15,261 nt of DNA from Euperipatoides rowelli (lineage: Eukaryota; Onychophora; Udeonychophora; Euonychophora; Peripatopsidae), in NCBI GenBank assembly GCA_003024985.2, contig PXIH01S0001687.1, one strand, 5' to 3'. This document shows positions 1-8,651 of this stretch, in pieces. Made by a program: the position numbers and the translations under genes. The first letter of the stretch is position 1. Every line of letters begins with the position of its first letter. Under the pieces are notes generated by a model, which searched no databases, was not told where the DNA came from, and saw only the letters and a list, made by a program, of their open reading frames with translations.

Positions 1-160
1 TGAAAGTGTTTTTAGCTATGGTGGCCTGTTTATGCACACCTTAGAGCCCATTTGGGTGATCAAATGCTATCTGACTTAGTATACATTAAATGTAATTAAC
101 CCATGCAGGCCTAATTAAATTTATTATATGTTCTTTAAAAAAATAAATGTTTATTATATT

Positions 161-288
161 GGCTTGGTCTTGATCTTGATCTCTTTAACCATATGGTCTT
201 GACTGTGGCCTTGTTATTGAAATCAATGGTCTCGGTCTTGGTCTTGAACCCATTGGTCTTGTCTTGGCCTTGGTCTTGACTACAACAC
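161..288. repeat. Degenerate GGTCTT/GGTCTTG simple repeat
   Basis: The words GGTCTTG, GATCTTG, GTCTTGG and GGCCTTG recur with roughly 6-bp spacing through this stretch, interrupted near 185-230. On the minus strand it reads as repeated CAAGACC and GAGACC units preceded by GTGTTGTAG. It is a decayed hexamer-type tandem repeat. Arrays of this style next to a GTGTTGTAGTC-like edge are familiar from dispersed animal repeats, but that link is from general knowledge and I could not check it here. No coding potential is seen. Confidence 0.7.
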
Positions 289-914
289 TGGCTATTTAAA
301 ACAACAGCTGTTTAGTTGATATGCTTATTTATTTACCAGTTTCTTTAATTTTAACTAGAAATACGTTTTAATAATTCAATTTGCATTCGGGAATAATGAA
401 ACAAAAACAACCCTAATTGTAAATTCATTACTAAAAGCATTCAATTATAATAATAATAAATTATAAATGATTATTTAAATGCGCTTAGATGTAAAATATT
501 AAGAAATATTAAATACAGTATATTCAATTTATTGATACCATTTCTCTCATAATTAAGGATATGGTAAGTCATCACAGTTTCTAGTATTTTCTTTTTAACT
601 GGTGAATAATTTTATTATGCTTTAACCGTGAAATCACAAGACATGAGTGAGAGTGACATTTTTTTTGCACAAGTAGATTTCAATACCACAAGTTGTCATT
701 GACATTAGATTTTATTAAATGATAAAGTATTTAATTTTTGTACGTAATAAATTGGGAAAATGAAGAGTTCCATTTTTAATTACATGGAAAGCAAATGAAC
801 TGTTTTTCAAAGTAATCCACTGTCTACGTTTATTGGCAACCTGGAAGTAAATTCTTTGCACATTTCCATATATTATGAAAAAAAATACAAAATTAAGTTG
901 GATTTTTTTACAAA

Positions 915-1135
915 TGTGTATCCTATGTACTGTTGTACATGTACATTGTACAGTAAATATTGTATACAATATATTTGGTACACTGTACACATTGCACAAT
1001 TAAAAAACAATATACAGAATGTACTACAGTATATACAGATGCAATTATTCAGTATATAAACGCTTTATACAGGTAGCCTACAGTATATACGGTACAATTT
1101 TATACATGCTGCATATGCATAAGCTGTACATGATA
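915..1135. repeat. TGTAC/TACAGTA-rich palindromic patch
   Basis: A dense cluster of GTAC, TGTACA, TACTGT, ACAGTA and GTATAC words. It contains the perfect 12-bp palindrome TGTACATGTACA near 934-945 and the perfect 16-bp palindrome ATATTGTATACAATAT at 957-972. Copies of ACAGTATATAC follow near 1025 and 1079, and TGCATATGCA lies near 1110. It looks like a decayed array of short self-complementary words rather than a gene. The strand is ambiguous because the words are palindromic. Confidence 0.55.
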
Positions 1136-1998
1136 CTAAAAAAATACAATTATGATTTGATAACAGCCTAAAGTTAGGTTCTTTTAAACAAGTTCCAGGC
1201 CTTTTTAAGGCTGAAAACATAATTTACTGAATATTAATTTTTTTTTCCATAATTAAAATTTTTCATTATCAAATCACACAGAAAAGATAATTTTGTTTTT
1301 ACCAAATTTTATTAGAATTAAATCCTATAACTTAAGATTTACTGGTAATTACTGTATATCTTGGACCACCCAAAACAAACAAACAAAAAATTTTGTATTG
1401 TCGTTAGCTATTCTCTAATGGTCCACCATATTTATAATTTATTTTCTGAAATTCTAACACTAAAGGTTATTGATTACATTTGTTCCTTTAACAACAAGTT
1501 AATGTACAGATTCAGCTTGTAATAAATAATTCCTGTTAAGTGTGTGTGTGTTAAAAATTAGTTATTGACATTGCATTTGGTTTTTGAGCTTGAAATTTTA
1601 CTTGCACTGAATTTTTCAGTTTGTCTCATGAAATAAAATCTTGCCTTTCAGAATGCTGCACCATTATTTACATATAGTTTGCATATGCTGTTACTGAGTT
1701 CTTTTTTCAAGATAAAATAACATTTTCTATCCCTTGTTCAATTTTTAAAAAAAAAAGATGCAAAAACCTAATTATTATTTTTCCTCCAAATCTTAATATT
1801 TCTTCTTTCTGCCAGTTTTTTTTTTTGTAATATATCTTGAAAAAAGGGTAATGGAACCAAACCATACAACAAAGAACTTCTCTTTGAAAATCAAACTGTC
1901 AAAAATGAAATGTATTTTTTTTTTTTATGCTCACTGTCACATTTAAGTCCTTTTGTATATAATTTGTTCATTGAAATAAATATAAAACTAACAGTTAG

Positions 1999-2020
1999 TG
2001 TCTTTATCACAATAAAGACA
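1999..2020. repeat. Perfect 9-bp hairpin, 4-nt loop
   Basis: TGTCTTTAT (1999-2007) and ATAAAGACA (2012-2020) are exact reverse complements separated by CACA. There is no following T-run specific to one strand and no adjacent gene, so I do not call it a terminator. It is one of several short-spacer inverted repeats in the window. Confidence 0.6.
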
Positions 2021-2393
2021 TTTATTTGTTAAGAGTTTGCTGTTATTGAATTAAACACAGTTCCCCTTCATTTATCCCTGTTTCAGAGTAAAATTTTTAG
2101 TTTTTATTTTATTTGTAGATTGATTTTTTTTTTCATTTTATGTTAGAAAACCCAGTATCAGGGTAAAATTTAATTGAAATGATCACTTTTTGAGAGATGA
2201 CACCACTCAAAAGGGTCTTTGGCAGATTTTTTTTTAAAAAAAAAACCAGACTAAAATATACTCGAGTCTAAATGAAAGTGAACTTTTTAAGTACCGTAAT
2301 TTTGTGTGCTTTGGGAAACAAAATTGAGATCACTATTGTGATTAAAATTGGAATATTCAATAACATTTTTGTGAATTTTTTTTTAGTTTATGA

Positions 2394-2722
2394 TTAACCC
2401 TTTCCACTCCAATGATTTTAGAGAATTTGGTTTCTACCACTCCAGAAGAAATTTGAAAAATCGATTTTTTTTTTTTTAAAATTAAGATTTAGTATTCTTT
2501 TAATTTATTTTTTTAAAAACTCTCTTGGGATAATTAAAGACAAGTATATTTTGAGTCTTTTAAGCTAAAAAAAAATAGTAATTGAAGCATATTTGAATAT
2601 AATAATAATTATTGATTATGAAAAACAAGGAAATGAAAATGGCGATTTAGAATCGACTTTGGAGTGCAACTACTAAATTAAAAATGGCGATTCTCAATCG
2701 CCATTGGAGTGGAAAGGGTTAA
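2394..2722. mobile_element. piggyBac-type MITE, 321 bp, with TTAA target sites
   Basis: The left end at 2398-2414 reads CCCTTTCCACTCCAATG, and 2702-2718 is its exact reverse complement, giving perfect 17-bp TIRs. Each end is bordered by TTAA (2394-2397 and 2719-2722), the target site duplication expected of piggyBac transposons, whose TIRs often begin CCCTTT or a close variant. Subterminal copies of the CACTCCA word lie inside both ends (CCACTCCA at 2437-2444; TTGGAGTG at 2659-2666). The right end carries two related AAAATGGCGATT blocks about 45 bp apart, each followed by AATCG. The interior is AT-rich and has no transposase frame, so this is a non-autonomous element that would depend on a transposase encoded elsewhere. 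The superfamily call rests on the TTAA plus CCCTTT combination; the MITE structure itself is directly visible. Confidence 0.87.
2683..2705. repeat. Hairpin inside the right end of the MITE
   Basis: AATGGCGATT (2683-2692) and AATCGCCATT (2696-2705) form a perfect 10-bp stem around the loop CTC. The stem overlaps the first bases of the right TIR. A decayed version (GGCGATT, TAG, AATCGAC) lies at 2641-2657, and a weaker trace may lie inside the left end near 2411-2430. Paired subterminal hairpins suggest a structured or protein-bound end, which is an inference. Confidence 0.7.
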
Positions 2723-3264
2723 GGAATATCTGAAAAGGTGCATATTTACATTGTTTTTCAAATCATTATATAAACTCTAAAATACTGTAGCCTATTTCAA
2801 AAGATTTTTATTGCAACATAATGAATATTCACTTAACATATGCTTTATTTCGAAATTGAAAGAAATGTCTTATTTTTTATCTAAGTTAATCTCTTTTAAT
2901 TTACCTTAAAAACTGGGCTAGCACTACCAAGTTTTTTTGGCTTCCTTTCAAAAAAATCCAGTCTGAAAAAAAAAATGTAAAACCTGTATAATCAATAATT
3001 TTTATAAATATACCGTAATAACTAGACCGTATAATTTCTTAAAAAAATTAAACTATGTATATTATAACAAACGAAAATAGAACATTATTTTCCTCATCAT
3101 ACAAAAGTAAAGTGGAGGAGGAAATAAAGCATAGGGGAAAACTCTTTGCTGCTTTAAACTAAATATCTTATATTCTGATTGCTGCTGATTTACAATTGAA
3201 ATCCATTATAACATAATTTTTAGCCAGCTGCTTGCTAACTAACTTAATAAGAAATAAAACAAAG
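2723..3264. other. AT-rich spacer, no gene recognised
   Basis: No defensible coding frame, RNA gene or repeat end is seen. There are several A8-A9 and T7 runs, and TACTGTAGCCTA occurs at 2783-2794, a composite word that recurs in related form elsewhere in the window. Confidence 0.65.
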
Positions 3265-3383
3265 TCCATGGACAGCCAATTCATACGGGAGCTGGCTCCT
3301 GCCGGTTGCTGCTCGTAATACTAACACAGGAAAATAAAGTAATAAATAAATATTAACTAACAATTGTGCAAGAGCCACTCCTG
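3265..3383. repeat. Diverged dispersed repeat, copy A
   Basis: The segment begins TCCATGGACAGCCAATT and ends AGGAAAATAAAGTAATAA...TTGTGCAAGAGCCACTCCTG. The same landmarks occur in the same order at 13345-13503: TCCATGGATAG, then CCAATT, then AGGAAACATA, GTAAAATAATA, TTGTGGCAAAGGCTACTCCTG. Copy A is 119 bp. Copy B is 159 bp but holds one extra unit of about 43 bp, so their unduplicated lengths agree. The 75-codon minus-strand open frame over this region (3244-3471) resembles no protein I know and is probably incidental. The family is not recognised. Confidence 0.45.
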
Positions 3384-3694
3384 TTGGCAAAGTCAAAGAA
3401 TTATAATTGGTAACACCTTTATGGCAAACTATTAGTGTATTTAAATTATATACAATGAATAATATTAGCATTGGCCCGCTTATTCAAGAAATTAGACTCA
3501 TTTCTGATGTGCTTCCAAATAATTAACTAAAGTAAGCACGTCACAAGCTAAAGCAATTTCCTTCCGAATGCATGAGCAAATGCTTACAAAGAATAAAAAT
3601 AAACATCCCCCTCCATCAATACAATATACTGTAATGTTTGGGGATATTGCAAGTGTCATAAGTACAAAAAGCCACACTGAGGAGAGTCTAAAGT

Positions 3695-3785
3695 TCCCAA
3701 TAGTAAATGCAATGACGCTGTAGCTTCGCTTCGGCTGGCTATACCGGAAACTCTCACTTTACTGCACTCCTTCACCATTGCCTCA
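3695..3785. other. Small CpG-bearing, less AT-rich patch
   Basis: Within otherwise AT-rich spacer this patch carries several CpGs close together (GACGCTG, GCTTCGCTTCGG, ACCGG) and is clearly richer in G and C than its flanks. A GCACGTCA word, matching a CRE-type half site, lies upstream near 3537. I cannot tell whether it is an old exon, a promoter fragment or part of a transposon. No open frame with recognisable content covers it on either strand. Confidence 0.35.
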
Positions 3786-4957
3786 TGCTGCATTAAATTC
3801 CAGTGGTTGCCAACACAATCCATAGATAAAATAAATAAATAAGAGCGACTTCAGACATACTAGTTATTTACAAAATGAAGGTTAAATGTTTATTCTCCAT
3901 TCTGCTTAAGAAATACAATAAAAGACATGGTGAGATAAAGTTAAAAAAAAAAGACATTTTCATTCATTTTTTTTTTTTTTTTTTCATTTAAGTCATGCAC
4001 ATGTACAGTATTTATCTTAAAGCTAGCAAAACATAATTAGCATAATTAATGAAGTATTGACTCGACCATGTGGACCAACTCAGCAGCATCATTTGATGTT
4101 TACATTTCACAGTGTAAACAAAAGATTGATGATTTGCCAGTTTTATATTTTGATAAATATTGGTATAAAAGTCGAATTTTGATGCATTTTTAGTCCGAAA
4201 ATAACAAATTGATTAAACAAGCATTTTTTTTTGTTTACAAAAATACACATAAATCAATGAAGTTGAAATAGGCATTCATAAACCACTTTAAGCTATTATA
4301 AATGATTTAATGATAAATACATCTTGAATGAAAAAATAGACTTATTTTACTGACAACATTGACAAAATAACTCCAATCAAAATGACTCAAATTTAGACTC
4401 ATGTATATTTCATATAGGCTACATAAATCTTAGTATAATTTTGTTAGAAAGAGAGAGAAGGAAAACACAATTTTTTTTTAATCAGAAGAAAATAAACACC
4501 ATAAATTTACAGTTTAAAAATAGTTTATAATTCACAAGATTGCATACTTTATGATATTCTCATAAAAATTACTTTTTTAAAAACAAATTAAAGTTGATTC
4601 CATAAAAATATTCAAGTTGGGCCTAAGTAATATGTTTGGCATATCATTATTCTTATTGTAGTAAATATACAATAGTTACAAAAATTAATTTCAATTAAAT
4701 TAGTCAAAATAAAACTTTTCTCACAGTGATGGTAATCAGATTTTGGTCAACTAATTCATAATTTTCAGAATAAAATAAATTTGTATGAATATAAAGCAAA
4801 CCAAATTGGCATATTGTTTTATCTTTGACATTTTAGTCATTGACTCCTCCTACCACAAGCTCAAATGTACTGTTGGTAACCAAAGGTTTTAGTTGATCAT
4901 TCACTATTGTCTATCCATTTACAAGCAATGCCGTATTTGTAATTCTTAACGTGTTTG

Positions 4958-4983
4958 CTAGGAAAAGGCTACTTTTTTCCTAG
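4958..4983. repeat. 9-bp inverted repeat
   Basis: CTAGGAAAA (4958-4966) and TTTTCCTAG (4975-4983) pair perfectly across an 8-base loop, GGCTACTT. No neighbouring gene gives it a role. Confidence 0.5.
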
Positions 4984-6362
4984 GTGTGCAAGGACATTTT
5001 AATTTTGGGTAAGGGTTTCGGGTAATCCTCCAGTTAAGCTGAGTTTAATGTGCATATTTAGGATTTTCTATGAACCAAGGTACTATTTGTAACTTCAGCT
5101 ATGTATTTAGACTATTTACATTGCTTGGCAAGTGAATCAATTTAGAAAATACCTTTTTGCTTAAGTCTAGGGCTCAACTGTACAATCACTAGTATAAACA
5201 TAACATTCTTAGGGATTTTCCCATTATTTTGTAAGGGGACACTATTATATACTGTATTTTTTCCATTTTTTTGGGTTGTTAAAATATACATTTTTGTTAA
5301 GGCAATTTGCAATTTAGTTGTTTTAGAAATTTTAGTGCATGTATTTTTATAAAAGTATGCAAGTTTGTTCAAATAAAATCTTTTCAGAATAATTCTTTAT
5401 TCCAACTGCACATTTTGCCATGTGTCTAGACCAAAGTCAACCTTCCCTGTTTTACTGTATATGCTGCAAATGCTAAAATTTTGCCTCCTAATTATTATTA
5501 TATACTGTAAATAATAATATAAACTGTATTTTTTTAAAGCACATTTTCAAATAATTATGAAGTGGAAAAAAATCTTGAAAATTTTACACCCTAAATATTT
5601 CACTGCTACGTTTCAAAATTTCCATTTATGTTTAATCATAAAAACTAGGCTATAATAATAAAAAAAAAAATCAAACTAATTCATAGACAATCAACTTTTT
5701 ACCCAGCTGCAATAATTGTTACAAATAGTGGAATGAAGATTCACAAAAAAAATAAAGTGATTGGAGTGCTCATTCTCATTCAGACTTTTGTTATATAGTA
5801 CCGTAGTTATTTTTTTTAATAGGCTCAAAATAATTGTTTGAAAAAAAAAACCCATCAATCTTACATTTAAAAAAGAAAAAGTTATTTGAAGATAAAAGCA
5901 CGTAAGACAAATGTTAACACTAATTTATTTTTCTTGAATTTTTTTAAATTACACTGTTTTCACAGGTTTTTTTAAATATATTTTTTTTTTTAATGTTTAA
6001 ATAAGAACTTGCTTTTTTTTAACAAAGCTGACAAATGATCAGCAAAGATTAACAAAACGAATTGTGACAAAAGTAAAAGCAGATATTGGAAATCAATAGA
6101 AAAAAGGAAGAAAAAAATGATTACAATTCAAAAACAGTCAGGTGATGAAAATAAAATATAAATGAAAATAAGCATCTGATTAACTGACTACAATTTAGTA
6201 AAAAAAAATTTTTCAGGAAAGTTGCTAAATGAAAACAACAAACAACTTTTTTTCTTTTTATTTAAATACTATATAAACAGTTATTCACTAACAAAATAAA
6301 TATTTTAAAAGCAAATAATGCAAACAAAATTAAAATTAATGAAAAAATTTTAAGCAAATGTT

Positions 6363-6414
6363 AGTGTGTGTGTGTGTGTAGTATGTACTGTATGTGTATA
6401 ATATGTACTGTATG
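6363..6414. repeat. GT microsatellite plus 13-bp direct repeat
   Basis: A run of about eight GT units (6363-6379) is followed by two exact copies of TATGTACTGTATG at 6382-6394 and 6402-6414, a 20-bp period. It looks like a microsatellite degrading into a short tandem duplication. Confidence 0.75.
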
Positions 6415-6769
6415 ATATTATTTATTGTTTATACAGTACTTTACAGTTATCAAGGCTCCAAATAAGTAATATTCTAAAAATAAAAAATTTAAACTACATC
6501 AAACTAAGTTGCAGAATGTATTTAACCAAATTCAGTTCTAATTTTTTTTTTTTTGTTCAAAGCCTTACATGCACTGTAGGCTATATAGGGAATGTAGGCT
6601 ATTGTATATAAGTTCATACCCCTAAATGTATTGTAAGTGTATTACAAATACAAATATGCCGGACAGCAACAGACTATAGTCCAGAGAATGTGAGAGAAGA
6701 AATATGATCTTTTATTATATTTATTTTGAAAAAATAAAAAAAAAGTTATAGGCTAAATCTTTTATTTAT

Positions 6770-6810
6770 CATGCACACTCATACTGTACATTACTGTATG
6801 AGTATGCATG
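6770..6810. repeat. 15-bp hairpin with one mismatch
   Basis: CATGCACACTCATAC (6770-6784) pairs with GTATGAGTATGCATG (6796-6810) with one mismatch at the seventh base, around an 11-base loop that itself contains TGTAC and TACT. It is not linked to any coding feature. Confidence 0.65.
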
Positions 6811-6967
6811 GGTAATTGAATAGTATTTGAATAATTTTTTTAAAAGCAGTTATCTCTAGTATGTTTACTATATAAATATATTGTAAGCTATATACATTAC
6901 ATAATATCTAATGAACATAGAGTAAATAGTGCAACACAATATATTGTATATGTGGGGATCACAGGTA

Positions 6968-6990
6968 TTTTTTTTTTTAAAAAAAAAAAA
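6968..6990. repeat. T11A12 tract at the edge of the gypsy relic
   Basis: Eleven T (6968-6978) are followed directly by twelve A (6979-6990). The first residues alignable to Ty3/gypsy pol begin immediately after. It could be a self-complementary homopolymer tract or the scar of an insertion at this breakpoint. A similar T9A10-type tract lies at about 2227-2245, so the coincidence may be trivial. Confidence 0.5.
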
Positions 6991-7257
6991 TAACTTCAAA
7001 CACATTGTTAGACTTAAGGAATCTGTCCATTCACAGTAAAAATGAAATAGATTACGAAAGTGCCTGTACCCAAGAATGTTGACCAACTATGTTCATTTTA
7101 GGACTTATACTGTAGGTTACAACATAAAATTAATTTCTGATTTGGCAACAAAAATATCTAGCTCAAACAGTTTGTTAATTAAATAAAAATGTCAAATGGA
7201 ACTGGGGTAAGGCTACAGCCACTGAATTAAAACAATTACATTACTTCTAATCACATA

Positions 7258-7660
7258 CTAACTCATTATAATCCTTCACACTCAATTACATTGGCAGAAG
7301 GCATGTCACCTTTTCGTGGATGGATCCGAAAAACCCATTATGTTCATTCATGCAACTTTTCCACTAGTGAAAACAACTATTCACAACTGGATAAGTAGGC
7401 ATTCATTGGGAATACTGTTTGCGATTAAAACAATTCCACAAATTTATATTTGGTAGACAATTTACCTTTTACATGGATCACAAACCTATGACCCTTATAT
7501 TTAACCAGGAACAATATCTATGACAGCAGCTGCACAATTACAGCATTGAGATTTATTTTAAGCGCATACTGGATTTTATAAGGCCTATTCTTATAAAATC
7601 CAATATAAAACATCAAAAGAAAATTTAAATGCTGATGCATTATCTACAGTATTTAGATTG
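7258..7660 (+). pseudogene. Gypsy RNase H domain relic
   Basis: RNase H in these elements degrades RNA in RNA:DNA hybrids during reverse transcription. The order LTHYNPS, DGSEKP, NNYSQLDK, FIFGRQFTFY, MDHKPM, KTSKENLNADALS matches the gypsy-type domain from its start to the linker after it. Breaks are plain: the N-terminal DAS acidic site is not readable at about 7297-7305; the Glu that should follow QLDK is replaced by TAG (7396-7398); reading phase changes before DGSEKP, before NNYSQ, and again between NQEQ and KTSKEN; and a stop follows the MDHKPM block near 7510. The Asp codons of DHKP and NADALS survive. An inverted duplication at 7570-7602 disrupts the later part. Confidence 0.85.
7570..7602. 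repeat. Perfect 13-bp inverted repeat inside the RNase H relic
   Basis: TGGATTTTATAAG (7570-7582) and CTTATAAAATCCA (7590-7602) are exact reverse complements around GCCTATT. The right arm lies where the conserved AYSYKIQYK-type coding sequence reads well, whereas the left arm has no counterpart in that alignment. The left arm therefore looks like an added inverted copy of the right arm, as produced by template switching at a replication fork. This is an inference from one relic. Confidence 0.65.
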
Positions 7661-7733
7661 CCCATACAAGACACACAATCACCAGAGAGAATGTGATTAA
7701 TGAACATTTATTTTGCATTGGTCGAATGAGGGC

Positions 7734-7940
7734 ATAGCTGCAGCAACAACAAAAAGGACACAGAACTAAGTAAGTAGCTTGACTACATAAAAATGGTTGC
7801 CACGCAAAGGCTAAAATCAGTCATTACCTCCATTCAAGCTTAAAATGGAACAACTTTCAATTCATGATGGATGCCTACTTTGAGGCTCAATAGGGATAAT
7901 CCCTAAAATTTTAAGACCACAAGTCTTGAAGGTACAACAG
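7734..7940 (+). pseudogene. Gypsy integrase N-terminal linker relic
   Basis: One reading phase, with several stop codons, gives IAAATTK, then KWLPRKG, then PPFKLKMEQLSIHDGCLL, then RPQVLKV. This is the usual Ty3/gypsy stretch between RNase H and the HHCC zinc finger of integrase, ending just where the first zinc-binding His would be expected (the LHE-HPG region). The HHCC residues themselves are missing because the sequence switches to LINE RT at 7941. In-frame stops include the TAA after the KRTQN residues, and the TGA that replaces the codon after DGCLL. Confidence 0.8.
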
Positions 7941-8551
7941 ATGCCATACAATCTCCAACAAGAAAATCTTACACTTCCTTTAATGCTTGTATTTGCGGAT
8001 GATATTCTGTTAGTTGCAGACTACCAAAAAAAGAGCTCCAGGAATTAATTAATGAGCTGCTAGATCTGTTCGCACGATAGGATTAAAGATAAACTCAGAA
8101 AATTGCCAAATGCTAATAAGAGATCCTCTAGTCATAGTTCCTCAAATTGGGAATATACAGTACAAATAGAAGGAAAAAACTTATCACAGTCAAAAGTGTA
8201 AAGTACTTAGGGATTACGATCACAAATTCCTTAAACAGACAATTGTACATGAGAGAAAGAAGACCTATTACAATACATGCCATACTGCCATTCCTGCAAA
8301 GAACTTGCCTAGAAACTAACTAGAAGCATTTACGACTTGACAATTGGACCTTGTGTCACATATGGGATAAAAACAACAGTGCTCACCAAAGCAAACCAAA
8401 ATAGCTTAAGATTTATAAAAAGAGATTTGTGAGACTAATAGCATCCACATGTAATCCAGAAGTGAACAATATAAATACTAACAGACTTCTTTTTAAGAAA
8501 ACCATCATAAGGAAAATAACTCTTTTAAGGATCAGATACTGGGGACATATA
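7941..8551 (+). mobile_element. 5'-truncated LINE reverse transcriptase relic
   Basis: A second retroelement, different from the one at 8652. It starts shortly before the RT catalytic block: FADDILLVADY is read at 7992-8024, with FADD at 7992-8003. Then, with frame changes, come ELQELINELLDLFAR, IGLKIN (8077-8094), KYLGI (8201-8215), TTVLTKANQNSLRF near 8380 and RYWGHI (ending 8551). FADD, then GLKIN, then KYLG, then a C-terminal W-GH motif is the usual order of the palm-to-C-terminal part of non-LTR RTs. The endonuclease, the RT fingers and most of the palm are absent, which fits 5' truncation, the normal outcome of target-primed insertion. There are at least four frameshifts and several stops. 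I could not assign the clade. It abuts the gypsy relic with no spacer and sits on the same strand. Confidence 0.8.
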
Positions 8552-8651
8552 CTGTATAATGGCGTCTATCTCACTGCCTATATTATTTTCATAGTAATCT
8601 AATTGTAAATAGTATTGTTATTTTCCTTTTTTATTTTTTTTCATCATGCAG
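8552..8651. other. Spacer between the two LINE relics
   Basis: About 100 bases that align to neither LINE's coding part. It may be the 3' end of the truncated LINE, the 5' UTR of the next LINE, or both. No poly(A) tail or target site duplication can be recognised. Confidence 0.5.

Larger units (their letters stand above)
289..2393. other. AT-rich spacer, no gene recognised
   Basis: About 2.1 kb of AT-rich DNA with many A and T runs of 8-12 bases. Open frames are short (under 100 codons), lie on both strands, and give low-complexity I/K/N/F/Y-rich translations with no recognisable domain. The only structure I can point to is the palindromic TGTAC-rich patch at 915-1135 and the hairpin at 1999-2020. 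I see no splice-bounded exon that I could defend. Confidence 0.7.
3850..6990. other. Long AT-rich spacer, no gene recognised
   Basis: About 3.1 kb with frequent A/T homopolymers (a T run of about 20 near 3967-3984), scattered TACTGTA and TAGGCTA words, and only short, low-complexity open frames. The 76-codon minus-strand frame at 5142-5372 and the 72-codon one at 6868-7086 show no domain; the second runs antisense into the gypsy relic and is a shadow. Structures I can support within it are listed separately (4958-4983, 6363-6414, 6770-6810, 6968-6990). Confidence 0.65.
6991..7940 (+). mobile_element. Ty3/gypsy retrotransposon pol relic (RT end, RNase H, integrase start)
   Basis: A decayed fragment of an LTR retrotransposon polyprotein, read on the + strand through at least eight frame changes. 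In order I recognise: the RT/thumb connection, with VPVPKNV at 7063-7083 and a broken SFLGL-YY-KF block ending at a TAG (7099-7101); DLATKISS (7139-7162), ending at TAA 7184-7186; KWNWG (7194-7208); LTHYNPS at the entry to RNase H (7258-7278); DGSEKP (7319-7336); MDHKPM (7473-7490); NADALS (7628-7645); and the integrase-side linker KLKMEQLSIHDGCLL (within 7734-7940). These blocks are characteristic of Ty3/gypsy pol in this order. LTRs, gag, protease, the RT catalytic core and the integrase catalytic core are absent. The homology stops abruptly at 7940, where a LINE fragment begins. It cannot encode a functional product. Family-level assignment was not attempted. Confidence 0.88.

Noticed and set aside
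715-999. 94-codon minus-strand and 67-codon plus-strand open frames (715-1059)
   Set aside because: They overlap on opposite strands over AT-rich palindromic DNA, the translations are low complexity, and neither has a domain.
3244-3471. 75-codon minus-strand open frame
   Set aside because: A hydrophobic stretch can be read, but it lies over a dispersed repeat copy, has no known homologue that I recognise, and is not preserved in copy B at 13345-13503.
6363-6379. GT run as a regulatory Z-DNA site
   Set aside because: Only about eight units, with no gene nearby; an ordinary microsatellite is the simpler reading.
6868-7086. 72-codon minus-strand open frame
   Set aside because: It contains a Phe/Lys run translated from T11A12 and runs antisense into the gypsy relic; it is a shadow.
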